Part shown: in pieces, positions 56,315 to 64,000 of the stretch | How the letters are laid out: the number at the start of each line of letters is the position of its first letter | Numbering within the stretch: position 1 is the first letter of the stretch | NCBI GenBank assembly: GCA_938016265.1 | Contig: CALLWB010000018.1 | Location: 1-64,000 of the forward strand | Source: an uncultured Saprospiraceae bacterium | GTDB lineage: Bacteria > Bacteroidota > Bacteroidia > Chitinophagales > Saprospiraceae | Direction of reading: 5' to 3' | DNA length: 64,000 nucleotides | Notes under the pieces: model-generated | What the model was told of the DNA's origin: nothing | Seen by the model: the letters and a program-made list of their open reading frames with translations, nothing else | Database searches by the model: none | Made by a program: the position numbers and the translations under genes

Positions 56315-56905
56315 ATGGACATCAATTTTAATAAAGGAAACGGGCTCGTCCCGGTCATCATACAAAACAGTAAAACTCTTCAGGTGCTAATGTTAGGCTA
56401 TATGAATGAAGAAGCGTTCAAAAAAACAAAAACAGAAGGCAGGGTTACGTTTTTCAGCCGTAGTAAAAACAGACTGTGGACAAAAGGAGAACAATCCGGC
56501 AACTATTTATCCGTTGTCGATATTCAGTTAGATTGTGATGCCGATACGCTTTTGATAAAAGCCATACCCAATGGTCCTACCTGCCACACCGGCGCCACTT
56601 CCTGCTTCAAAGAAGAAACGGCCAAGGGCTTCGTCTATGACTTGGAGCAAACCATTCACAAAAGAATAGACGAAGACGACGCCAACTCCTACACCAACCA
56701 GCTCTATAAAAAAGGAATAAACAAAGTCGCTCAAAAGGTAGGCGAAGAGGCGGTCGAACTGATCATCGAAGCCAAAGACAACGACCCTAAATTATTCAAG
56801 GAGGAAGCAGCAGACTTATTGTATCACTATCTAATTTTACTAAAAGCAAAAGGGTATCAATTGTTAGACATCGAAAAAACTTTGAAATCCAGGCAACGGC
56901 AGTAG
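56315..56905 (+). CDS. hisI: Bifunctional phosphoribosyl-AMP cyclohydrolase / PR-ATP pyrophosphatase
   Basis: HisIE fusion of 196 residues from the ATG at 56315; an overlapping TTG at 56288 (TTGA with the hisF stop) would add nine residues and is possible by analogy with its neighbours. The HisI part has LMLGYMNEEAF, VTFFSRSKNRLWTKGE and the zinc site DCDAD...TCHTGATSC; the HisE part has KVGEEAVELIIEA and EEAADLLYHYLILL. It closes the operon. Confidence 0.95.
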   Translation: MDINFNKGNGLVPVIIQNSKTLQVLMLGYMNEEAFKKTKTEGRVTFFSRSKNRLWTKGEQSGNYLSVVDIQLDCDADTLLIKAIPNGPTCHTGATSCFKEETAKGFVYDLEQTIHKRIDEDDANSYTNQLYKKGINKVAQKVGEEAVELIIEAKDNDPKLFKEEAADLLYHYLILLKAKGYQLLDIEKTLKSRQRQ

Positions 56906-57081
56906 CGTACTGGGCAAATGGCGGCATTGATCGTGGGGTGAAAACAATTTGTTAATCGTCCTATGCACTTACATATGCCCTTGCCAGTTCCGGCTTGATT
57001 CACTGCAAAACACATTTATTCTCATGATATTTCATTGAAAATTTGCGTTAATACTTACAACGCTTTAACTTAGGGACTAAT

Positions 57082-59157
57082 ATGACACCCCAACTCCGAT
57101 TTATTAAATTTCTTGGTTCCTTTTTGTTGGTAATGCTGGCACTGATTGACTGTCTTGCACAGAAGACAGCCACCTGCGAATTGGTAGATAAAATCATCAC
57201 GACGACCAGAGATTTACACTACGAATCAAGATCTATTGATGACAAATATGCCACCCTGGTATTTGACGAGTTTTTGGAATCACTGGACCCCGGAGGCAAA
57301 TACTTCACTAAACAAGAACTACAGAAATTACAAGATTCAAAAACGGCTATTGACGATCAAATAACAGAAGGCAGATGCGAGTTTCTGGAGTTTACAACGG
57401 CCCTATTCTCCCAAAAATTAGCACAAGTAAATACCCAGCTCGAATTTCTAAAAAAACATGTGTTTGACGTCCACAAAGAAGAATTGCTCATTTACCAAAA
57501 AGACGACCTGTTTGCGGACAAAGATGGGTTTTCTGACAAATGGAGGCGAATTGTCAAATACAAAATCTTAAACTCCTATATCTCGAATACTGATTCACTG
57601 CTATTAGCACAACCACCAAAGGCAACCGTCCTAAAAAAAATACAGCAAGAAGTCATCGAACGAGAAATCTGTAAACTGGAAGCAATCAAGTCAGCAGAAG
57701 GAGGCGTCCCTCAGTTTGTAGGCAATAAATTTCTCAAAGCCATCGCCTTTGGGTTTGACCCACACACCGTTTATCTCTCCCCAGATGAAAAAAACGAATT
57801 TGAAGGAGATTTGTCGAAAGAAGCCTTTGCTTTTGGATTCGAAATGTCCAGAAACGATCGTGGAGAAATGGAGATTTTCCAAATTGTGCCAGGGAGTCCA
57901 GCTTGGAATTCCAACTCCATGAACGAAGGCGACGTAGTATTAAGCGCTAAAAATTCCAATGGAAAAATCAAACTATTCGATTGCCTGAGCTCAGCAGAAC
58001 TCGACGAGTTTATGCGCTCCAAAGAAACTAATTTTGCCGCCTTCAACATTAGGAAAAAGAACGGGAAAGAGACCACTGTCAAACTACACAAGGAGAAAAT
58101 TGAAGTCACCGAAAATATCATTAGAAGTTATTTGCTAGAAGGAGAACAAAAAATTGGATACATCTATCTTCCCTCCTTTTACACCCAGATGGACAGCTAT
58201 GACTGGCTCGCCAATGGTTGCGGAAATGATGTCGCCAAAGAGCTGATACAACTCAAGCGAGCAGGAATCGAGGGGTTGATTTTTGATGTTCGGAATAATG
58301 GTGGTGGATCGATGTTTGAAGCCATCCGGCTCGCGGGATTGTTTATTGATTATGGTGCGATTTGTATTGCAGATTCCAAAGGTGAAGACGCTGAATCATT
58401 GAAAGATATGAGTCGGGGAATTGCTTATGATGGGCCATTGGTGGTGCTTCAAAATCCATTTAGTGCTTCTGCTTCTGAACTATTTGCTGCGGCGATGCAA
58501 GACTACAACCGTGCGGTGATCGTTGGTGCACCTTCCTATGGAAAATCTACCGCGCAGAATATTGTGGCGGTGGATGGTACGAATAGCTTTTATTCAGAAG
58601 ATGGCTATCTGAAGGTGACCAGCGGGATGTTTTATCGGGTAGACGGTAAAAGTCATCAGCGAGAAGGGATTGCTCCTGATATAAAACTGCCAGGATTATA
58701 TGACCAGTTGGAGTATAGAGAAAGTGATGTTTCTTCTGCTTTAATGCAGCGGACAATTGATAAAGAGACTTATTTTGAGCCGATGGATCCATTGCCCATT
58801 GCTCATTTGAAATCATTGAGTGATGCACGGTTGGCGGATGATCTGGCGTTTGAAAATCTGAAGGATATCAGCAAGACCATTGCAGAGTGGCAGAACAAAT
58901 TGGTGATTCCATTGGCGTATGAAAAATTCAGGTCTTACTATTTTTCTACGCCCTTTTCTGAAGAATATCGAACCTCTTTTGAAGTAGCGCACACCCTTTT
59001 TAAGGCTGAAATTCCAGAACACAGTAAGGATCAGCTCCTTGACACAGAAACCAAACAAGAACTGAATAAAAAAGCGCTAGAAAAAATAAACAAAGACCCA
59101 CAAGTACGGGCTTCTTTTCAGATAATAAATGATTTAATTAATTTTAATAAAAAATAA
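57082..59157 (+). CDS. Prc-type C-terminal processing peptidase (S41)
   Basis: The 691-residue periplasmic protease has a signal peptide (to about residue 26), an N-terminal helical domain, a PDZ domain (about 245-340), and the S41 catalytic core with NNGGGSMFEA and FSASASELFAAAMQDYNRA. Ser463 and Lys488 (in PSYGKSTAQ) have the same 25-residue spacing as the Ser-Lys dyad of E. coli Prc. The C-terminal helical part also fits Prc/Tsp. A coiled-coil gene follows 6 bp later. Confidence 0.9.
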   Translation: MTPQLRFIKFLGSFLLVMLALIDCLAQKTATCELVDKIITTTRDLHYESRSIDDKYATLVFDEFLESLDPGGKYFTKQELQKLQDSKTAIDDQITEGRCEFLEFTTALFSQKLAQVNTQLEFLKKHVFDVHKEELLIYQKDDLFADKDGFSDKWRRIVKYKILNSYISNTDSLLLAQPPKATVLKKIQQEVIEREICKLEAIKSAEGGVPQFVGNKFLKAIAFGFDPHTVYLSPDEKNEFEGDLSKEAFAFGFEMSRNDRGEMEIFQIVPGSPAWNSNSMNEGDVVLSAKNSNGKIKLFDCLSSAELDEFMRSKETNFAAFNIRKKNGKETTVKLHKEKIEVTENIIRSYLLEGEQKIGYIYLPSFYTQMDSYDWLANGCGNDVAKELIQLKRAGIEGLIFDVRNNGGGSMFEAIRLAGLFIDYGAICIADSKGEDAESLKDMSRGIAYDGPLVVLQNPFSASASELFAAAMQDYNRAVIVGAPSYGKSTAQNIVAVDGTNSFYSEDGYLKVTSGMFYRVDGKSHQREGIAPDIKLPGLYDQLEYRESDVSSALMQRTIDKETYFEPMDPLPIAHLKSLSDARLADDLAFENLKDISKTIAEWQNKLVIPLAYEKFRSYYFSTPFSEEYRTSFEVAHTLFKAEIPEHSKDQLLDTETKQELNKKALEKINKDPQVRASFQIINDLINFNKK

Positions 59158-59163
59158 TTTCGA

Positions 59164-60189
59164 ATGAAATCCATACTACCCATTACGATATTTGTTTTTA
59201 TGGTCGGCCTAGTCTTGCCGATGACCGCACAAACGACACCTGGATCAGTAGAATACATGTCTGACTTGGTGACACCAATAGAAGAAACGAAAGCTGCAAC
59301 GTTAAAATATTTGCAGTCGATCACCAAAGGTCGCGGAGCAGCACGAGTAGAAAGCAAACGAAAGGCCCTTGTCACCGAAACCAAAGCAGTCCTCACTGAT
59401 TTGAAAAAGAAAAAAGGGTTTGATGGAAAAGAAGCGCTGAAAAATTCGCTTACCGAGTTTTTGAACATCAAGCTTGCTGTCCTAGAGGAAGATTACGAGA
59501 AAATCGTAAACATGGACAAAATCAAAGAACAGTCCTATGATGCGATGGAAGCTTATATCCGAGCGCAAGAAGCAGCCAATGAAAAACTGGATGGCGCTTT
59601 CGAAATAGTCAAAAAAGCGCAAAATGAATTTGCCACGAAACACTCTATTATCCTCGAGCAGCGAGAAGGCGATGAAATAGACAAAAAAATAGCAAAAGCG
59701 AGCAAAGTATTGTCCCACTTCAACGAAGTATACCTCATTTTCTTTAGGAGTTACCTGCAAGAAGGTTATGTCCTGGAAGCGCTGGGATCAGAGGATGTAG
59801 CAGCTATCGAACAAGGCAGAAACGCACTAGAGTCCTATGCGAAAGAAGGCTTGAAAAAATTAGAAACACTGGAAGATTATGAAAAGGACAGCAGCCTAAA
59901 GGACCTCGCTAAAAACCTGTTGGAGTTTTATCTAAAAGAAGCGGAAGGCGATTTCACCAAGCAAATTGATTTCTTACTTTCTCAAGACGATTTAGTAAAA
60001 TTGCGCAAAGCAGCCGAGAAGTCAAGAAAAAAGGAAGAAATCAACGCCTACAATGAAAAAGTAGAAGCAATAAATGAAGAAGCAGACCGTCTCAACAAGA
60101 TCACCCAGTCCTCCAATAACAACAGAGAAAAATTGCTAGACCAATGGAATAAAACTTCAGAAAAATTTCTCAGTACACACTCAGAATAA
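59164..60189 (+). CDS. Exported coiled-coil protein of unknown function
   Basis: The 341-residue protein has a signal peptide (to about residue 24) and is otherwise almost wholly helical, rich in Lys, Glu and Ala, with coiled-coil runs around 75-130 and 270-325. It is co-transcribed with the Prc-type protease and may act as its adaptor or substrate; that is inference. No known domain. Confidence 0.6.
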   Translation: MKSILPITIFVFMVGLVLPMTAQTTPGSVEYMSDLVTPIEETKAATLKYLQSITKGRGAARVESKRKALVTETKAVLTDLKKKKGFDGKEALKNSLTEFLNIKLAVLEEDYEKIVNMDKIKEQSYDAMEAYIRAQEAANEKLDGAFEIVKKAQNEFATKHSIILEQREGDEIDKKIAKASKVLSHFNEVYLIFFRSYLQEGYVLEALGSEDVAAIEQGRNALESYAKEGLKKLETLEDYEKDSSLKDLAKNLLEFYLKEAEGDFTKQIDFLLSQDDLVKLRKAAEKSRKKEEINAYNEKVEAINEEADRLNKITQSSNNNREKLLDQWNKTSEKFLSTHSE

Positions 60190-60590
60190 TTATTTTCTCC
60201 GCATAATATCATGTTCAAACACGGAAAAACGAGGCCTGTATTTGTCGGTCAAACTCTTCGGATTTGTCTTAAGTAATTTACTCAATGCAATTACTTGCAT
60301 TGGTCCTCCGAAAATACATTTTTATTTATATATACTTAACAACTAGAATGCCAACACATTCTAACTCACTAAGTGAATGAAAACTCAACTTCTAAAAAAA
60401 AGATAAATTTTATTAACTAGTATAAGAAACAATTCTTATCACTTGGAGTACAATTGAGATAAACAATCTTAGTTGTCAGTGCTATGTACTTTGGATACAA
60501 ACTGGTGGAAGACTTCCCTGATTTGTACTCGTAAAAAATGAAAATTCTGTCAATTATTGATTACCTTTACACCTTGGAAAAATTGACCGA
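60190..60590. other. Non-coding stretch with a nested hairpin
   Basis: About 400 bp AT-rich. A hairpin, CAATGCAA-TTAC-TTGCATTG (60283-60302), lies inside a longer pairing TTCGGA/TCCGAA, followed loosely by a T-rich tract. It might terminate the preceding transcript, but the signal is weak. Nothing else is seen. Confidence 0.4.
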
Positions 60591-62474
60591 ATGAACTTCA
60601 AGTACATCATTACCAGTATCTTCGCAATACTACTTTTTTGTATTGTTGGAGAGGCAAAGACCGATAAATACCGATGTATTATTAGAGACGATCCATCTAC
60701 TACGATGTGTATCGCTTGGAACCAAGCTTCCGGAAGCAACCCTATTCTTTACTATGATGAGATAGATTTTGGAACAGATTATAATTCCTATAGTCGCTCA
60801 GAAAAACCTGTCAAATCTGTAGTAGCAAAAGGCCTCAACAACAAGTTCGTCCGACTGACCAATCTAATGCCAAATACCCAATACTTTTTTGTCATCAAAG
60901 ATAGTGAGGGAGTCAGCCGTCGGTTTTATTTCAAAACCATCCCGGATCATCAATATGAACGATTGTCTATTGTGGCTGGTGGAGATTCCAGAAATAACCG
61001 TAGAGCAAGAAAGAGCGCCAACACACTTGTTGCCAAGCTAAAACCACACGTCGTTTTATTCGGTGGAGACATGACTGGTGGGGACAACAGCAAACAGTGG
61101 CCGCAATGGATGGACGACTGGCAATTGACAATAGCCAGCGACGGCAGAATGACCCCCATCGTAGCAGCAAGAGGCAACCACGAATATTCCAATAAAACCC
61201 TATTAGATTTATTTGATGCGCCAAATGCCAATGTCTATTACGGACTAAACTTCGGCGGCAATCTGCTTAGATCTTATACTTTGAATTCGCTAATTTCGGC
61301 AGGTGGCGAGCAGGCAAGCTGGCTAGAGTCAGATCTTCAAAACAACCAAGATGTAATCTGGAAGTTTGCCCAATACCACTACCCCATCCGACCACATACC
61401 GCCAGAAAAAGAAACCGGGAAAACCTGCGATCCAGCTGGGCTACACTCTTCGATCAATACAAAGTGAACCTAGTAGTGGAATGCGACGGACACGTAGTAA
61501 AATCTACTTGGCCTATCCGACCTTCTACCGATGAAGGCAGCGTAAATGGATTTATCCGAGATGATGAAAACGGAACTGTCTACGTAGGAGAAGGCTGCTG
61601 GGGTGCACCACTACGAGAAAACAACCATGACAAACCATGGACAAGGGGAAGTGGTAGTTTCAACCAATTTAAATGGATATTCGTTGATACCGAAAAGGTT
61701 GAAATACGAACTATAAAAACAGACAACGCTGAAAAGGTAGAAGAGCTTTCTAATTACGACATTTTTAATATTCCTTACGGACTTGATATTTGGTCTCCAG
61801 ATAATGGACCGGTGATCTATTTGAGGAATAAAAATTTCGTTCCTGCACCTGCCCCTATGCCTGCACCACCGCCAGTGGTTGTTGAAGAAGTTGTCCCTGT
61901 ATTTATAAATGAGATAGCTGACTTTGATGTAAAAGTCAATCAAGAACTTATTGAGATGGACTTGTCTGTCATCAATGAGTCGCAGCCAATGTACTTTGAA
62001 ATACAGCGATCTACCAACGGAGAGTTTTATAGAACCATTGATACACTCGCCGTTAATAATATTTCAAAGGAAAGTCAAAAATTCAGAGTACTGGACAAAC
62101 GCGCCGCCTATCTAAACCTTTCAGGGATGTATTACAGAATTAAACAAATCCCAAAAGAAGGCGCTCCTACCTATTCAGAGGTAAAAAAGATCGAACTGAC
62201 CCCCTGGGAAAACTACGAAGCTGAGGATGTCAACCCCAAGTACAAAGCCTACCGATTTCAATATTCTATTGATGAATCAGTTGACGTTGGACTCAAAATT
62301 TTCAACTCAAAAGGCCGGGAAGAAAAAAGCAAACGTTTCACAAAACAAGAAGCAGGTGATCACACCAGAATCATAAATATGAAGGATTTCCTTCCTGGAG
62401 TATACCTCATCAAACTTAACATTGGGGATAAAACAATCATCCGCCGCCTGATCGTTCCTGAAGGTGATTCCTAA
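60591..62474 (+). CDS. Exported purple-acid-phosphatase-like protein with T9SS tail
   Basis: The 627-residue protein has a signal peptide (to about residue 22), an FnIII-like N-terminal domain (about 25-120), and a metallophosphoesterase domain: GGDSR, FGGDMTGGD, RGNHEY, the QYHYP histidine, and ECDGHVVKS. The last motif is GHV in place of the usual GHxH. A Pro/Ala-rich linker (about 418-436) leads to a beta region and a final type A T9SS sorting domain (about 555-627, VGLKIFNSKGREEKSKRF onwards). A second copy starts 294 bp downstream. Confidence 0.85.
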   Translation: MNFKYIITSIFAILLFCIVGEAKTDKYRCIIRDDPSTTMCIAWNQASGSNPILYYDEIDFGTDYNSYSRSEKPVKSVVAKGLNNKFVRLTNLMPNTQYFFVIKDSEGVSRRFYFKTIPDHQYERLSIVAGGDSRNNRRARKSANTLVAKLKPHVVLFGGDMTGGDNSKQWPQWMDDWQLTIASDGRMTPIVAARGNHEYSNKTLLDLFDAPNANVYYGLNFGGNLLRSYTLNSLISAGGEQASWLESDLQNNQDVIWKFAQYHYPIRPHTARKRNRENLRSSWATLFDQYKVNLVVECDGHVVKSTWPIRPSTDEGSVNGFIRDDENGTVYVGEGCWGAPLRENNHDKPWTRGSGSFNQFKWIFVDTEKVEIRTIKTDNAEKVEELSNYDIFNIPYGLDIWSPDNGPVIYLRNKNFVPAPAPMPAPPPVVVEEVVPVFINEIADFDVKVNQELIEMDLSVINESQPMYFEIQRSTNGEFYRTIDTLAVNNISKESQKFRVLDKRAAYLNLSGMYYRIKQIPKEGAPTYSEVKKIELTPWENYEAEDVNPKYKAYRFQYSIDESVDVGLKIFNSKGREEKSKRFTKQEAGDHTRIINMKDFLPGVYLIKLNIGDKTIIRRLIVPEGDS

Positions 62475-62565
62475 ACGATCTCAAAGGGTTTAGAATGTGG
62501 TCCGACTTTCGGAAGTTCAAAAGAGTAGGAACCGCGACAGCGGATAAGTCAGTGCGATCCATCCT
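62475..62565 (+). repeat. Dispersed repeat, full-length copy (GTGGTCCGACTTTCGG core)
   Basis: The element starts with AACGATCTC, has its core at 62486-62512, a GGAACCGCGACAGCGG-like middle, and ends in GTGCGATCCATCCT (62552-62565). It matches the copy at 29996-30088 over its full length and lies between the two tandem phosphatase-like genes. Confidence 0.85.
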
Positions 62566-62618
62566 ACCCGATCCACCGCGTTTCGTCCGATCTAAACAAC
62601 TAATTCGATAAAACTCTT

Positions 62619-62693
62619 CGTCTCCGCACCTCTGCGTTTAATAAACAATTCTTAACGATAAGATTTGCGTCTCCTTATCTCTGCGTTTAATAA
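62619..62693 (+). repeat. Two direct repeats of a TCTGCGTTTAATAA sequence
   Basis: CGTCTCCGCACCTCTGCGTT (62619) and GCGTCTCCTTATCTCTGCGT (62667), both followed by TTAATAA, are direct repeats 48 bp apart. A related sequence is at 37315-37351. Confidence 0.6.
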
Positions 62694-62768
62694 TTATCCC
62701 AATCAAGCATTCTCACATTCCCTGAATAATTCGTAATTTCGTTTATTCCTTATTAAGAACTAAACGTA

Positions 62769-64000
62769 ATGAACATTCTACCTCGTCTTTGCCTGCTGAT
62801 TGTATTTATCTGCTTGTCGTATTCCTCCTTTGCTACTACCGATCGATATAGAGGCATTATCAATGATGACCCTTCTTCTTCATTTACAATAGGCTGGAAT
62901 CAGATCACTGGCGCAAATCCAGCCGTCCATTTTGATGTTGTAGATCACGGAGTCAATTGGCAAGACTATGCAAACACCAAAGCCTATGACCGCAATGTTG
63001 CTGCCAAAGGAATGCAAAACTACTTTGCCAATTTATTCGGCCTTCAACCCAATACGGTATACTATTTTGTGATTAAAGACAGTGATAGCGTCAGTTCCAG
63101 ATTTTCCTTCAAAACGGCGCCTGACAATCCGAATGAGCGCTTGTCCATCATTGCAGGCGGCGACTCCAGAAGTAACAGAACACCCCGACAATCTGCAAAT
63201 TTGATGGTGTCTAAACTGCGTCCCCATTGTGTGCTTTTTGGTGGCGATATGACCAATGACGACACCGATGGTCAATGGCAGGACTGGATGGACGATTGGC
63301 AGCTGACTACTGGTACCGACGGCAGAATCATCCCTATCATCGCAGCTAGAGGCAACCATGAAAATGGTAATGGTGTGATGTCTGACTTATTCGATGTGCC
63401 ACATCCAGATGTGTATTATTCAATCACCTTTGGAGGAAACTTATTAAAGACATTAACCCTAAACTCCTTAATTTCCAGTGGTGGCTCACAAGAAACCTGG
63501 TTGGAAAACGAGCTACAAAATAGCCAGAATATCATCTGGAAAATTGCCCAATACCACTTCCCTATAGTACCACATGCCACCTGGAAAATTGACAACCTCC
63601 TACAACGATCCAACTGGGCGCCAAAATTTGATACTTATGACGTACAACTCGTTGTAGAATGTGACGCACACGTCGTAAAATCTACCTGGCCTATCCGGCT
63701 AGGAAGCTCCAGCGAACCAGGAGAAGACAAAGGGTTTGTAAGAGATGACAACAACGGAACCGTCTATGTGGGAGAAGGAACTTGGGGAGCGCCACTTAGA
63801 ACAGACGACGACAACCACAATTGGACGAGAAGCCACGGAAGTTTCAACTCCTTCAAATGGATTTTTGTAGACCAGCAACAGATAAAAGTCAGAACCATCA
63901 AAGTGGACAATGCTGCTTCTGTAGCAACGGTAGACGACGCCAACATCTTTATACCTCCTTCAAATCTGGACATTTGGAATCCATCAACTGGAGCAGTCAT
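62769..64000 (+). CDS. Purple-acid-phosphatase-like exported protein, 3' end beyond window
   Basis: The frame opens at the ATG at 62769 with a signal peptide (MNILPRLCLLIVFICLSYSS) and stays open to the last base, so at least 410 residues are coded. It follows the previous gene closely: FnIII-like domain, GGDSRSNR, FGGDMTNDD, RGNHENGNG, QYHFP, ECDAHVVKST, and the GTWGAP segment. Here the GHxH motif is AHVV, more degenerate than in the neighbour. The C-terminus and any T9SS tail are outside the window. Confidence 0.85.
   Translation, partial: MNILPRLCLLIVFICLSYSSFATTDRYRGIINDDPSSSFTIGWNQITGANPAVHFDVVDHGVNWQDYANTKAYDRNVAAKGMQNYFANLFGLQPNTVYYFVIKDSDSVSSRFSFKTAPDNPNERLSIIAGGDSRSNRTPRQSANLMVSKLRPHCVLFGGDMTNDDTDGQWQDWMDDWQLTTGTDGRIIPIIAARGNHENGNGVMSDLFDVPHPDVYYSITFGGNLLKTLTLNSLISSGGSQETWLENELQNSQNIIWKIAQYHFPIVPHATWKIDNLLQRSNWAPKFDTYDVQLVVECDAHVVKSTWPIRLGSSSEPGEDKGFVRDDNNGTVYVGEGTWGAPLRTDDDNHNWTRSHGSFNSFKWIFVDQQQIKVRTIKVDNAASVATVDDANIFIPPSNLDIWNPSTGAV

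Overview
The window looks like chromosomal DNA of a Bacteroidota bacterium, most likely of the Saprospiria/Lewinella type. The signs are a GC content of roughly 40-45 % by eye, type IX secretion (T9SS) sorting domains, exported 'QNVGIGT' tail-fibre-like proteins with S74 chaperone domains, DUF3667, a PSP1/RicT protein next to holB, an acpP-fabF-rnc/pyk cluster, scarce Shine-Dalgarno sequences and TAnnTTTG promoter-like boxes. The class-level guess is inference.

Layout. 1-443 is repeat-rich DNA. 444-4726 (minus) holds an S66 LD-carboxypeptidase, ricT, holB and a glutathione peroxidase. 4803-10351 (minus) is a tightly overlapping six-gene operon: CDP-alcohol phosphatidyltransferase, GT4 glycosyltransferase, ICMT/PEMT-like membrane methyltransferase, two soluble methyltransferases and an LtaS-like membrane phosphotransferase/sulfatase. 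A MOP flippase (10381-11826) diverges from it. Together these look like an uncharacterised envelope glycolipid or phospho-glycan pathway. 12045-15542 is a tandem pair of S74 tail-fibre-like exported proteins. 15648-19831 has a dockerin-like exported protein, an ABC exporter and guanine deaminase. 20273-26469 encodes a small exported protein and an 1887-residue calcium-repeat adhesin with a T9SS tail. 26736-31944 has DUF3667, murB, a PH-like membrane protein, a His-rich metal-binding lipoprotein, a YdjM-like protein and RNase III. 32103-35608 is fabF, acpP and divergent pyk. 35979-43185 is mixed housekeeping: M42 peptidase, PCD, RskA-like lipoprotein, GNAT, steroid-reductase-like protein, a protein usually mislabelled asparagine synthetase B, Hsp20 and a J-domain protein. 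43232-47587 holds priA and a third S74 protein.

50002-56905 is the complete histidine operon hisGDCBHA-F-IE with overlapping genes. It is preceded by a leader peptide with five His codons and a terminator/antiterminator pair, that is, a classical transcription attenuator. 57082-60189 holds a Prc-type protease and a co-transcribed coiled-coil protein. 60591-64000 holds two tandem purple-acid-phosphatase-like exported proteins; the second runs off the window.

Several families of dispersed intergenic repeats are present: a GTGGTCCGACTTTCGG core, a CCTAGGG palindrome array, a TCTGCGTTTAA type, and 23-bp and 15-bp tandem arrays. No tRNA, rRNA, CRISPR array, transposase or prophage was recognised.
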